The position numbers and the translations under genes are program-made. A DNA stretch of 64,000 bases, from positions 5,518,001 through 5,582,000 of the forward strand of contig NC_079514.1 in the NCBI RefSeq assembly GCF_000801105.2, in the 5' to 3' direction. The notes beneath the pieces are model-generated. The model was not told where the DNA came from, searched no databases, and saw nothing but the letters and a program-made list of their open reading frames with translations. Each line of letters begins with the position of its first letter. Position 1 is the stretch's first letter. Positions 1 to 12,244 of the stretch are shown here, in pieces. Origin of the DNA: Raphanus sativus (Eukaryota > Streptophyta > Magnoliopsida > Brassicales > Brassicaceae).

Positions 1-1105
1 GCTAGATCCTTATATATATAAACCTTCGATGCGTCGTTTCCGGCAAAATTTATAATCTTCCGGAGATCGCGATCTCTTCATCTCTCTGAAAAAGGCAGCG
101 TCTTGTGGAGTTAGCAAGCTATTCGTCGGCGAGCAGGTGAGGCCAGCGACCATTGGCATTACCCGGAGCAACCACAACTTCAAGCTTTCTGACTATACAA
201 TGTCCATACGCTTATGGGTATTCTCAAACCTTGGATATATTATCAAATATATAAGATACTCCAATTTTTCTTTTTCTTTTCGAGCTTTAAAATACTTCAA
301 ATTTTGTGAGGCTCATAATCCGTTCGTGGAATATAATTATTTATTTTATGGTTATAGTTTAACTTGCAAATGTATGATTATAAATACAAACAAAAATAAT
401 TTAAAAATATATATTATATTTTAACTATGTTTTCGCAAATGAAATTTCTATAAGTTCTATATGTATTAATGCTTTTAAAAATATTAATAAACTTTAATAT
501 AAATATAAATCACTGTTATAGAATAACTTACAAAATCCAATCAAATGACATAGAAGATTAATCTTATTTCTTCTAAGAATAGGAATAGATGAAGTAGAAT
601 AAAAAAACTTATATGATGTATAAATCTTTATAATTACACATTGTGAATGATATAGATGATATAAAAGAGAAAAACATTGACAATACAAGTTAGATCAAAT
701 ATAAATAAACAAATAAAACATATTTGGATATTCTCATTTCTAAAATAAAACTATACTGTATAGGAAAATTGGTCAATTGTAATAAAATTATGTTTTCATC
801 AAACTAAAAACCCACAACAAAAAATATAAATAATAATTATAATAGTATGGTCTCACAACATATACATCAAATAAAAATTAGAACACATCACATTAAAATA
901 AGTATATATTAAATGTTAAACAAAATAAAAATAGACATTTTAAACTAAATATTTATAGTATACATATATAGATATAATTATGTTTAAATATTTTAAAAAT
1001 ATATAACTGGTCCGGATCCGGATATACATGCCTAAAATTTCAGTATCCAGATCTTAATGTTTTTAATTTGTATATTAGCCGTTGAAATTATTTTATAGTT
1101 CACAT
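1..1105. other. AT-rich non-coding left edge
   Basis: I see no convincing gene here. The only moderately GC-rich part is the first 170 bases, which could be the tail of something cut by the window edge. The rest is AT-rich and probably belongs to the Helitron whose 3' end lies at 1106-1132. No Helitron 5' terminus (TC start) could be fixed. Confidence 0.4.
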
Positions 1106-1132
1106 CCCGCCCGTAGGGCGGGCCGACCCTAG
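1106..1132 (+). mobile_element. Helitron 3' terminus
   Basis: A perfect 7-bp GC hairpin (CCCGCCC, loop GTA, GGGCGGG; 1106-1122) is followed six bases later by CTAG (1129-1132) and then T. A short GC stem just upstream of a CTRR end, inserted before T, is the standard signature of a Helitron 3' end. The body would lie to the left. No Rep/helicase coding sequence is visible, so this is a non-autonomous copy or a fragment. Confidence 0.6.
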
Positions 1133-2571
1133 TTAGGTAATAAAATGACGTTTCAACAAATTTGAAACAGTTACTTTAGATAACTGAAAATATTGTATTT
1201 GCTAAGAATGTACCTAATGAAAGCTAATATCTTAACCAAGAGTGTATATATTAACTTCTAGCTTCAACAGAACAATTTGAAAATGTAAACGTTTTTGTTG
1301 ATTGCGAATTAAAAAAAAATGACATTTTACCAAACGAAAAATAAATACACTTACCAATACAGCATGATACAACCATTTGGTTATTGGTGTTTTGGTAGAC
1401 AAAGAACCTAAAAACATTGATTGTGTCTTGTGAGTGCCATGTGAATCGGAAACACATATCCGAGAGAGAGTGTGAGGGTGGGCAATCAGATCTCAATATA
1501 TGAGTGGGTTTGAAAGCTCAACATTAATTGAGGTTGGATTTTTATAAAATAATAATACTAGTGTTTATCGGTGAATTTGTCATCGTTTTACATGTACGCC
1601 CCACGTTTATCGTTGTATAGATCCGATATCAGTAGACACGCACTCAGGTCACTCAGAGTTAGTATTACTTTTATAAAGCTTTTGTCAACGTTTATTGATT
1701 ATTAATAACGTTAAGTTTTAGTTACACAAATGCATTTGCTGATAATACCATTCTTCTGCCGTTCTGCGATATGTCAAAAGTCGGTTTTGACTTTTGAGAT
1801 TAGGCTCCTTCTTAAGATATAAATGAAACATATTTGAATCTAAGTTTGTTGCCATTTTATTTAATTAGTTTGTGGAATCTGTCGCACTAATGTTTTGGGG
1901 ACGGTTCTCTTAATTTTGCTTCTCAGAGTTGAAACTGTTTCAAATTTCATGACTAAGTCGATCAAGTGGGGTTGTATAATGCATGTGTATACCTTGTACT
2001 TTTTTTTTCTTTTTTTACCTTGTACTTTTCGGTTATAATTTGTTTTCTATTTGGGAAATGTTACTTGCCAATGGAAATGGTAAACAGACTGTTACACATC
2101 ACATATGAAATATTATACATACAATACATGTACTTATACATACATGATGAAACGAGATAGACTAGTTGATTTATGCAAGAAAAGGATTAAGTGGTTTAGG
2201 TAATTAACATCTCTTGTGATACCTCATGAGTTATCTTGTGATGTAACTAGTTGTAACTCATTCTTTAGAACAACTAATAATTTATTTCCTCATAAAATGA
2301 ACTAGTTACAAAAGCGAAATCCAATTTATATTTTAAACTACAGGTAGTTGTTGCAACCATCTAAAATTTTAACAAACTATAATGTTTGGATAAAAATACA
2401 ACGACTAAACTCATTATCTTGGTATATGATCGTGATCAGGCAGTTAGTTGTCGCTGTAATAATCAAATCTAAGGTTCAAATTCAAAACTATAAAAGTTCA
2501 TCTTGTCCGAAGAACTACTTTTATGAGTTCTTTTTATATAAATGTTGGCTACAGTTGTAATATACAACATA
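1133..2571. other. intergenic, nothing recognised
   Basis: AT-rich sequence with only short open frames lacking codon structure or motifs. No gene or well-bounded repeat was recognised. Confidence 0.4.
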
Positions 2572-2573
2572 TA

Positions 2574-2823
2574 CTCCATCCATTTCAAATTAATCCATTT
2601 TTTAGAAAAAAATTGTGTCAAAAAGATGTATTTTTTACCTTTTCAATACAATTTTTAATAGATAATAATGAAAATTATAAATTTCAAGAAAATTAATTAT
2701 ATTTACTAAATTTTGATTAGTTAGAAGTTATGAAAAAATGTTAATCACAAAAACTATACATTTAATATGTTTTATTAATAAGTATGAGAAATCTAAAACA
2801 TGGATTAATTTGAAATGGAGGTA
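2574..2823. mobile_element. Stowaway-type MITE
   Basis: The left end reads CTCCATCCATTTCAAATTAA and the right end is its near reverse complement (TTAATTTGAAATGGAGG). A TA dinucleotide lies outside both ends. Terminal repeats of the CTCCNTCC-TTTC kind with a TA target duplication are characteristic of Tc1/mariner-derived Stowaway MITEs. It has about 250 bp and no coding potential. The exact right boundary is uncertain by 2-3 bases. Confidence 0.65.
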
Positions 2824-2824
2824 G

Positions 2825-5141
2825 TGTATATACTTTATAGTGATACAAGCAATTAGAAGATGTCACTATCTTCTAAATGTGTGTGTCAAATATTTAAGAG
2901 AATTGGATTATAAAAAATGGCCGGTTCAAATGTCTGAAATTACAAGCCAAGTTATAGTCCCACGCCACACTCTTCTCTTTGAAATATCTTTGACAATTTC
3001 TACTTTTATATTCATATACTCTTCTTCTTAACTCCGGCTTACATTTTAAATAAATTAGTCATCCCATTAGTACCAAATGTGAATGGAACTATCTATATAA
3101 ACAAGAAAATTTGGAATCATATCATTGGTTTATTTTATTAATCCTGTAATTCTGACCATTGAGAAGTGACACTGACAACTGTTGCATGCTTTGACCACGT
3201 GTTCTGTCTTTGACCAAATCTTAATCCTCTCTCTTGTTCTATGATTCTTTAAGATCTAACTTAGCCGAGATCTACGGCTATAATCTTCTGACACTTCAAA
3301 ACATCAAGATATCACACAAGTTACTCGACGATGCGGTATTTTTTTATCTTAAGAAACAAAATATCATCAAAACAAATTGATCCAGTAATAGTTTATACCT
3401 CTTGGTTTGAAAAACTCAGCATGTGGTTTACATATTGAAAGTCTCTTTAGTCGAAGGCCTCAACTATGCATCTATGCCGTCCGTCGCCTAAATATCATCT
3501 TTTTCTTTAGAACTGTGACAATAATCACACTCTTAAAGTCTTTGAAGAACGCATCTCCCATCTCGGATTCAAGTGTAGATAAATGTAACATTACGTATAA
3601 AATAATCAAAAACAGGTGTGACTCCATAAAAATACGAAAAGAAACACATCGTTGCTACCTGCTACAACTACAAGTCCACAAAGCAATCAAGCAGACACGA
3701 ATCATGTCTTCCCCATTTAATAAGTCTCGAACGTTCATTATATTTCACATGACACTTTAAACCTCTCAAACATTTCTTTAGATATTTTATATTGCCTAGA
3801 TAAATCACATTTCCGTTACTATACTTCCATATAAATAGTGAAAAGTATTTAGTGGGTAACAGAACAACGGTTACGATCCACTATCATTTATGGTTACATT
3901 TGAGACGGTGAAGATTTTATGAGTATGTTGTGTATCTTCTTTAAAAATGAACAAATAAACCAGCCATGCCGACCAAAGTCGTTCGCATGTCGATAGGTAC
4001 ATGTGGGACCAACATCTGCTTTGACGCGCCTACGACTAGTCTTAAGCCAGCCATTTCTTCTTACCGTGGACACATGACTCTATTTTTCACACCATTTTTC
4101 TATAGTTTTCAACACGGTTTTATTTTTAATTTAATAAAACATACCGACAACTTTTCTTTTCTATTATCTTCTAATTTTCAAAATTCCTAATACTAATGTT
4201 GTTATTATAAAAAGATAACTAACCAAATGTATAATGTCAACAATTTTAAATATTTGGTTATCTCTATAATTTTTATAATTTCTTGAACGTGTAAATATTA
4301 ATATATGTACCGGTAACATAACTTTACGCCACCCCTTAAATTTTTGGTTTCTAACAAGTCACAAGTGCAGTTGGATAACAAGAAGAAAAAAAATCCTTTC
4401 TTGAAACTAACAAGACAAAAATCTTACAAGTTGAAATTAAACTGTCAACTTTTTTGTGCAAAAAACATTTCTGTTAATAAGTACAATGAAAATATAAATA
4501 ACCTAAAAACATCTGCTAATTACCGTATATTTGGCGGGAAGACAACTAACTTTCCGCACGAACCGGAATCATCAACGGCTGTTTGTTGTTACGTGAATCA
4601 TGTGTCGTTAACTTTACCGTTGACAAACGCGCGTAAAATCCACAACTCTTCTACATGCCATGGGGATCCCGACAGACGAACTAGCTCAAAGTGTTGCATT
4701 TACTGGGTTGTACGGTCGAGCCATATTGACAATACATTCGGTTAAGATATTGATTGTCACTGGTTTACTGTTGATAATAACGGATTATTCTTATGCTCTG
4801 TAAATACTTTTTGTAAAGTTAATTTTCTCATAAATTTCTAGAATAAAACAATTGTGAATAAGAAAATAGACAAGATGAACAAAGAAAAGAATAAGATTGA
4901 CGATGATCGAAGCTTAAATCAATCGAAAATAGAGAATAATGGTTTTGATACCATTACGACCAAGAAAAGATAGCGAAAGAAGAAAGTTTTGTTACTGTAT
5001 TATTCAACCCAAGTATAAAGTAAAATACAGAGTTCTGATTATATACATATTTACATAGCATAAAAGATTAACCTGACTATGATCAACATTAAACCATTGA
5101 TAACCAATCTCTTAACCGAATGTTTTGTCAATAATCCATTG
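2825..5141. other. intergenic, no gene recognised
   Basis: Open frames of up to about 130 codons occur around 3407-3760 and 4344-4745, but they have no recognisable motif, low complexity and frequent rare codons. I treat them as chance frames. No bounded repeat was recognised. Confidence 0.4.
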
Positions 5142-5143
5142 TA

Positions 5144-5682
5144 CTCCATCTATTTCTGAATAAATGTCATTTTAGAGTTGTACACACGGATTAAGAAATT
5201 ATTAAATTTTGCATATTTTCCATACAAAAACATTATTATCCATACATTTCAACCAATAAAAAAATAAAATGCAGAATAAAGTTAATAAATTTTGCATTAA
5301 AATGCTAAAACGACACTTATTTTGCAACGAAAAAAATCTCTACAACGACACTTAGGCTCTAACTGGTGACCAGTAAGGAATCATAGGAACAACGAGGAAA
5401 GGAATAAAAAGGAAAAAAATAATAGGAATATTGTTTTCTACTGTTCCTTCCCGGATTTCATAAGGAACATATTTCTTTTTTGATTCCTTAAATTAAAAGG
5501 AATGAGAAGGAATACTGAATAAAAAATATTTCTTATAAATGGTATCGGATTTAAGGAACGAAAAGGAATTGATTATTCTCATTTCTTATAAATGGTGTCA
5601 AGTTTACAGAATAAAGAGGAATTAGCCATTCCTAGTCATTTCTTTGGTTACCAGTTAGAGCCTTAATATGAAATGGAGGGAG
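5144..5682. mobile_element. Stowaway-type MITE interrupted by another MITE
   Basis: The left end CTCCATCTATTTC and right end GAAATGGAGGGAG are inverted repeats flanked by TA on both sides (5142-5143 and 5683-5684). Removing the inner element at 5355-5662 leaves about 230 bp, the usual Stowaway size. The terminal sequences resemble those of the MITE at 2574, so both belong to one broad family. Confidence 0.7.
5355..5662. mobile_element. Harbinger/Tourist-type MITE nested in the Stowaway
   Basis: The ends GGCTCTAACTGGT and ACCAGTTAGAGCC are perfect inverted repeats, and TTA is duplicated on each side (5352-5354 and 5663-5665). A 3-bp TTA duplication is typical of PIF/Harbinger-derived MITEs. 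The 308-bp body contains repeated AGGAAT/ATTCCT-like blocks and no coding frame. It inserted after the surrounding Stowaway copy. Confidence 0.7.
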
Positions 5683-5684
5683 TA

Positions 5685-6210
5685 TTTTTTTCTTTTCCTG
5701 ATGTTTGTGAAAATAAAAGACAGGAAAATAAATCAGGAAAGTGGGTAAGAATCCAGATGGGTGAAAAGGAGACAGAAAGGAAAGTCAAATAAGAAGATTA
5801 GTAATTTTGAAAATTGAATGGTTTAGATTTTTTTTCCTATGGGAGCCGCTAGAGGAATCCAAAACAGGAACAGGTCAGCGTCTGTTTTGATTTTTCAAGA
5901 GCCGGTCGTAACGCCTCGTGGATATTTTATTAATATTTTGTTACAATTTATTTCCTTCTCCTATTAAATATTTAAGAGAGACTTGGAAGTAACTCTGCCC
6001 CATAAGAGGAGAGAGAAAGACAGAGTGGTTTTTAGATAGAGAGAAAGAACGACGCTGTGCAAACACATGAATTGTTTTATTTATTGATAGCTTCATCCTA
6101 ATATCTGAAGAAGAAGAAGATATATAAAAGGGTGCTCCGTGAGGCTGTGAGATATTGTTTGAAGGATTTATTCTCTGCAACAAGGAGCAAAAAAGAACTG
6201 AAGGATAAAG
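5685..6210 (+). promoter_or_regulatory. 5' region of the ACR7-like gene
   Basis: This 525-bp stretch between the nested MITEs and the start codon must hold the proximal promoter and leader. A CT-rich/GA-rich stretch at about 6005-6050 and the GAAGAAGAAGAAGATATATAAAAG block near 6107-6130 are typical of plant leaders and core promoters; the TATATAAA there is a possible TATA box. The transcription start was not determined. Confidence 0.35.
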
Positions 6211-8407
6211 ATGGAGTTATCTGATTGCTCTAATGAATATGAGAAGCTCGTTGTACGGATGAACATGCCCAGGTTTATATTCTTTCTATTACTCTTCTTT
6301 TTCTTATAGAACCTAATATTTATGTACAAAAGTATCATCTTCTTTGAAGAAAAATCATGGACTTTTAACAAAAACAAAAATATATCAAGATCTTTATTCC
6401 TAGGAATTAACCTCTTTTTTCTCGTATTTATTCAAAGCTTAAATTCGCTGTTAACATTTATATTTAAACAATTCAACAAGTTCACTTGATCATTTTTTTA
6501 TTTCATATGATAAGTTTGCTGAAACGAATATAAGGTTCTTGATGAATTGATGAAGAAAGAATAATCTCCAATTTGCATGGAAGTCTTTGTCATCTCCTCG
6601 CTTTACCCTCGTGTATTAGTGTATAATAATAGTGTATAGTAAAACAACAAGTCAAATTATTGGTAATTTTTAATTTGTAATGTTTTGGTTGTTTGATTCA
6701 TACAAAAGAGTGAGGTTAAAGGGTCGCTGTCTTTTTGGTAACTTGTAGGGTCGTGATTGACAATGGAGTTTGCCCCAATTCAACTGTCGTCAAGGTTTTT
6801 ACCCTCACGCTACCTTCCTCTTCTCTTCCGTTTCATTTCAAAATGATTTATAATACTTAAAAAACTTAATCGTTTTTTTTTGTTAGATCGATAGCGCAAG
6901 AAGCCCAGGAATATTGCTTGAATCTGTACAGCTTCTAACCGATATGAATCTCTGGATTAGGAAAGCTTATATTTCCTCTGACGGGAAATGGAATATGGAT
7001 GGTAATTATCCCTAATCTAACGCTAATTAGACTAATTAAGGAAGTAAAAATAATTTAGTTGATTCGTTTTTTTTTATTTTTGCTTGTTCAGTTTTCCATG
7101 TCAGCGACCTTAATGGAAACAAATTAACTGACGAGAACCTAATCCGTTACATTGAAAAGGTAAACCTAAATTTACCATTTAACTATGTCATTACTTTTGT
7201 GAATGTTATGTGAAATGAAATATTCAAAACACTCTTTTAAAAATATTTACAGTCGATCGAGACGTCTCATTACTGTAAAAGCGAAGGGTACACCGGTTTA
7301 ACGGCTCTAGAATTAACCGGAACAGATAGAGTTGGTTTACTCTCCGAGGTTTTCGCTGTTCTAGCCGATCTTCAATGTGATATTGTCGAGGCTAAGGCAT
7401 GGACGCATAACGGGAGGATTGCCTCCATGATCTACGTTAGAGACGGTAACTCCGGGACTGCGATCGACGAAGATTCCGACCGTGTCCAACGGATAGAAGG
7501 GCAGTTACGTAATTTGTTAAAAGCAGACGATGGTTACCAAAACGACACGAGGACATGCGTTACGTATGGTGGCAACACTCATATGGAGAGAAGGTTGCAT
7601 CAGAGGATGTTCATGGACCGTGACTACGAGAAGAAGTTTGATTCCGAGACGTCTCCGGTTGTTTCCGTACAGAACCTTGTGAAACGTGGTTACTCTGTTG
7701 TGAACTTGCAGTGCAAGGATCGGATGAAGCTTTTGTTCGACGTGGTTTGCACGTTAACGGACATGGCTTACATTGTGTTCCACGCCGCGATTCGAACGGT
7801 TGGAGAAACGGCGTTTTTGGAATTTTATGTAAGACATAGTGATGGAAACCCGGTTAATTCAGAACCGGAGAGACAACGTTTGATCCAATGTTTACAAGCT
7901 GCCGTTGAAAGAAGAACGGTTAAGGTATGAACTATGAAACAATTAAAAATTTCAATCCGGTTGAACCAAAATTAAACCAATCGGTTTAGAATCTGATGTA
8001 TTTTTACTTTTATGCAGGGTGTTAGATTGGAGCTATGCACTACAGATAGACCTGGATTGTTGGCAGAAGTAACACGAGTATTGAGGGAGAACGGATTAAA
8101 CATTGCTAGAGCCAAGATATCGACTAAAGAAGGTATAGCGAGGAATGTGTTCTATGTGACAGATGCAAATGGTAACCTTATAGATCCAGAGATAATCAAA
8201 TCAATTAGAGAGAAAATTGGAATCGATGACTTAAGTGTTAAAGAACCGTTCCCGCTTAGTTGCCGAGAAGCAGTTGTGAAGGAACAACAGAAAGAGGAGC
8301 AGCAAGATCACCAAGCACGCATTGGAGGAGGGGCAGTGTTAGTATCACTTGGGAGTCTAGTTATGAGAAATCTATACCAATTGGGTTTGATCAAATCATA
8401 TTTTTAG
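6211..8407 (+). CDS. ACR7: ACT domain repeat protein, ACR7-like
   Basis: Six exons give an intact 450-residue protein: 6211-6272, 6749-6794, 6887-7001, 7092-7159, 7253-7924 and 8018-8407, all with GT-AG introns in phase. The start codon begins [13 protein letters not shown] and is the first ATG in frame. The protein consists of ACT domains: an N-terminal one with [20 protein letters not shown], a second at [20 protein letters not shown], a third at [20 protein letters not shown] and a C-terminal one at [20 protein letters not shown]. Plant ACR proteins of about 450 residues with four ACT domains are thought to bind amino acids as sensors; their targets are largely unknown. The C-terminus ([14 protein letters not shown]) fits my memory of ACR7 better than ACR8, but the two are close. 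If it is ACR7, its place left of AGL19 is out of order relative to Arabidopsis. Confidence 0.88.
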
Positions 8408-11400
8408 GACATTAAACCGGTTGACTAAACGAGCCATATATACCAATTCAATCGTGTTTGTAACAACTCACGCGGTTGAATTGGTGTATGTGGATCAGAT
8501 AGTCAACCGGTAGTGGATTTGGTTTGTGGTTTGCATTATCATTGTATGTACAAAAAGAAGGTGGGAAGTTGGCTAAAATATTGGTGGTCGGTCTTCTTGT
8601 TAGACCAATTGGTTGTAGAAGAATGTTAGGTAGATCTTGGTACATTTATTTCTATCTGTACATATTTATTATATAACCTATGGTTGTTAAGAACATTAGC
8701 ATGTCAATAGTAAGTCAATGTGTTATGTAAATAACAAGTTAGTTTACGGGGTTTGTTTTAAGTAAAGGAGACAAGCTGGTCCTACATGTACTCTTATTAG
8801 TTTGTTTTGTTTTATGGATCTCGTTCTCATGTGATCTCTTAGCATGGTTATAAAAAGACAAGTATATTTCTTCAAGATGAAGATAAGCTTTACAAACCAA
8901 TAAACAATTATTTGTATAAGAATCAGTGTGTAAGACTTATTTGCCATGGACGTGCGTCTCATGATGTAACATCCACGTATGTTAATGACAACTATGGTGA
9001 TGCATAATCCTAACTCTGAGTCCTTCCCGTGTTATAAGGAGAAGAATATCTTTTTACCACATTACATAGAGATTAGAGAAATTTTGATGTTTATGACATT
9101 GATGAGTACCTTTTTAGCAAAAAAAAAAAAGACATTGATGAGTACTTAGTTTTCAAAAATGTCACTGTTTTCTTTTTCTTTATGTCACTGTTATTATAGG
9201 TAAAAAGAAATATGTTAGAATTAATGATATTACCTTTTCGAAAGAATGCGGTACAACTGAAAAAGTCAAAACAAACATTTAAATTTAGCGAAAATCGTAC
9301 TCGTTCTATAATTCATCAGAAGAGAAAACAATCCAATAAGAAATTTAGAGAATCTAGCAAGAATATAACTTTACTGTGTCTTTAAGTGCAAAGTTGCAAA
9401 CAGCTAAGCAATATAGACGAATAAAAGCGAACCACGTGACTTACTGACTTCTGAACTTGAAATCTCCACTAACCGGTTCTTCTGAGATGCTTCCTAATTC
9501 CGCCGGTTGAAGTCGGGTTCGCATTTTAACTCCACCAACTCTGTTAATCTGTTTTTTTTTCCTATAATTGACAAGAGCACTGAATTATTTAGTGGTAAAA
9601 TAAAATGATAGATGATAAAAAAAAAAAAAAGAGCGAGTCGTAAGGAGCAACTGGACATAAAATTAGATAGTTAAAGACGTAAAAAAGAACGACTCGTGAA
9701 ACTAATATAAGGGTTGAAATGGATTTTAATGATGCGTTAATGACTAATTTACATGGTTCGAATCCTATCGAGAGATCCACTAGAAATTAGAAACTGTAAT
9801 CAAGATAGTGCCAGTGCCGGCACTAAGATCTAAGGGGTTATAGATAATCTTTTAAAAATTTCAGCTCAAATTTTTTTTGGATAAATTTGGAAACCTATGA
9901 AGATTTTTATCTATGTAATCTTTTTCAAAAAAATTAGAGATTTCAGGCAATGTTTTATTGGCTAAATCCAGTGAAACCATTTCAAATATTATAAATTAAT
10001 TTATTAGTGTGTATTAGTTTCGTTATCCATATTACTATAGAGGTTCCCAATTGTATGATAAAAATAATTTATACGTTTTGTTCTTGATAAATAATGATAT
10101 TATTACATAAATAACATACTTTTACTATTTGATAAACAGTAATTTAACAGTAGTATCTACATAGGGCTTCTGTGGCCTAAAGTAATTACATTGAGCCGTT
10201 TACATTAGTTCATAGTTTGTTAACACTTTTATATGTATATGTAATTTCATTATATATCTAAGATATGTTGTTGACATATAGTTGATATTTAATAACAAAA
10301 CTGAATATCATTCACATTCTGATAAACAAAGAAAATTTAGATTAACATATCTACTGTAAAATAGTTGAAATCAAAATAGAAACTATATCCTGTCAACAAA
10401 AATTATGAAATGGTTAATAAGATTTTAAATCTCTAACAGATGATTTAATAAAAATTTAATCGCACGCCGATGATTTTATATAATTAGTATACTTGACCAC
10501 TTGTATTCACATGGTATTACTATACATATTGCCATTTGGTGATACGTCAGGAGTTTGGACGTAAAGGATAACCTATTTTAGAATAACAAGTACTATTAAC
10601 ATATCTTAGTTTTAATCTTACTTCGTGTCACAGTATCTTAATAATGATGGCTTAAAGCCTTCAACAATCAGATTAGAACACACTTAGTCGAAACTAGAAA
10701 CCAAACATTCATCTCAAAAACTAAATAAATAGCACTAAAACAGTAAAACAAAATAATAGTACTACTAGATATAAATATAGCACAAATCAGTTTTTTTGAC
10801 AAAATGGTTTCTCTTGTAATAGATAAAAACACAAACCTATGACTTTCGCAGATTATACTCTTTGGAAAATAATACGTATAAATATACAAATTTAATATTT
10901 TTTTTTGAGCAACAAATATACAAATCTAATAATAACCTTTACTTATGGTTCCTTCTTGCTATCTCAGAATTTTATTCTTTAATTGTTTCTTGGTCCGCAT
11001 TCTAGCTAATTTTGATTTGCTGTTAAAAAAATAAAAAGGGAAGAATGTGGATTTCTGAACAGACACAAAATTGCCGAGAAAGGCACGTCCGAATATTTTA
11101 TAAGAAAATAAATGTATTATAATAGAACAAATAAATAAATAAATACTACTAATACCTGGTTCTTATCTAATCTTTATTTTTCTTAATTATCATATTGCTT
11201 TTGGCAAATTAGATGTGTTAACCGCTATAAGGGTCAATGCTTTTGTGGTCCCGATTTACATTATATTCGGTTTTAAATGATAAATTATAAATACTTATGC
11301 TTCATGATTACTTCCATTTTCTAAATTATTCAAACAATAAAGTAGACCAAACCGGGGAAAAATATTTCATTTGTATATTTTATCATATACTAATGTGTGT

Positions 11401-11872
11401 TCTTAGCACATAAAGTGGTAAAATATAATTGTCGGCAAAGAAAATTATAAAATATGTGTGCGTATATATTAGAACAAATTGCTTATAATTGAAGATATCT
11501 ATTAAAAAATTGTAGATATCATTAACTAGTTAGGTAGATATCAATGTGACCTAAACCTGTGAAAAGATTACAACGAAAAACAAACAAAGTAAACTAATAC
11601 TGTTGACAAAGAAAAATATACAATAAACATATATACAATGATTTAAGCAAAAAAAAAACATATATACAGTAAAATGCTCCTCTTTTATCATAAATTAGTA
11701 CTCATTATTCAAGGTGACATAAACTAGTTTGGTAAATACCAAATTGAGCTAAAACTTAAAACAATAAAAAAGAAAAAGGGACCGGTAATAAAACCCTCTA
11801 TTGCCTTTGTTTATGATTAGCACCGGATCTAGAATAAATTTTAATCGGGGCATTTTAATAAATTTTAGATTA
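8408..11872. other. long gene-poor stretch
   Basis: After the ACR7-like 3' untranslated region I find no gene. Open frames on the minus strand (for example 8744-8962, 9589-9780 and 10668-10889) have no motifs and are AT-driven. A GC-rich palindrome at about 9808-9826 (CCAGTGCCGGCACT) may be one end of an old hAT-like element, but no matching second end was found. The copia element at 11878 inserted at the right edge of this stretch. Confidence 0.4.
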
Positions 11873-11877
11873 GTTGG

Positions 11878-12239
11878 TGTGAAACCTAAAGGTTTATGCA
11901 AAGATGCAAACTTGATTCTTATTCAGCCTGATGATTCATTACAACGTCACTCTCTATTTATATAAGGATCTCATCTTAACCTAAAGTAGAGTCTCATCCT
12001 CATGTCAGCACATGATTGGAGACTGAATAAGACAGTCAAATCTATTGAACGTTAGAGGACCATGAGCTGTCTTTGTCGCATTCCCAGCTGCTGCTTTACA
12101 TGTACTCTGTTCGTTAAAGGTTGTTGCAGAAACGACAGAGGAGGAGCTGATACCGGGCTTCACGTTGGGCTCTGGTATCTGTGTGTTTGGCTTCACATTG
12201 GGCTTCAGTGTTTCACGATCCGGCCCATTGCGTGCTATA
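11878..12239 (-). repeat. copia 3' LTR
   Basis: A 362-bp direct repeat of 16441-16802. It lies downstream of the polyprotein in transcriptional sense. It differs from its partner at about position 11943 (C versus T) and near 11963 (T versus C). Confidence 0.95.
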
Positions 12240-12244
12240 CACCC

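Noticed and set aside
4344..4745. 133-codon plus-strand frame
   Set aside because: Composition is dominated by Lys/Asn/Ser from AT-rich DNA, with no domain, splice context or promoter.
9750..9775. GGTTCGAATCC, resembling a tRNA or SINE B box
   Set aside because: The flanking bases do not form a T-arm stem, and no A box, cloverleaf or target duplication was found.
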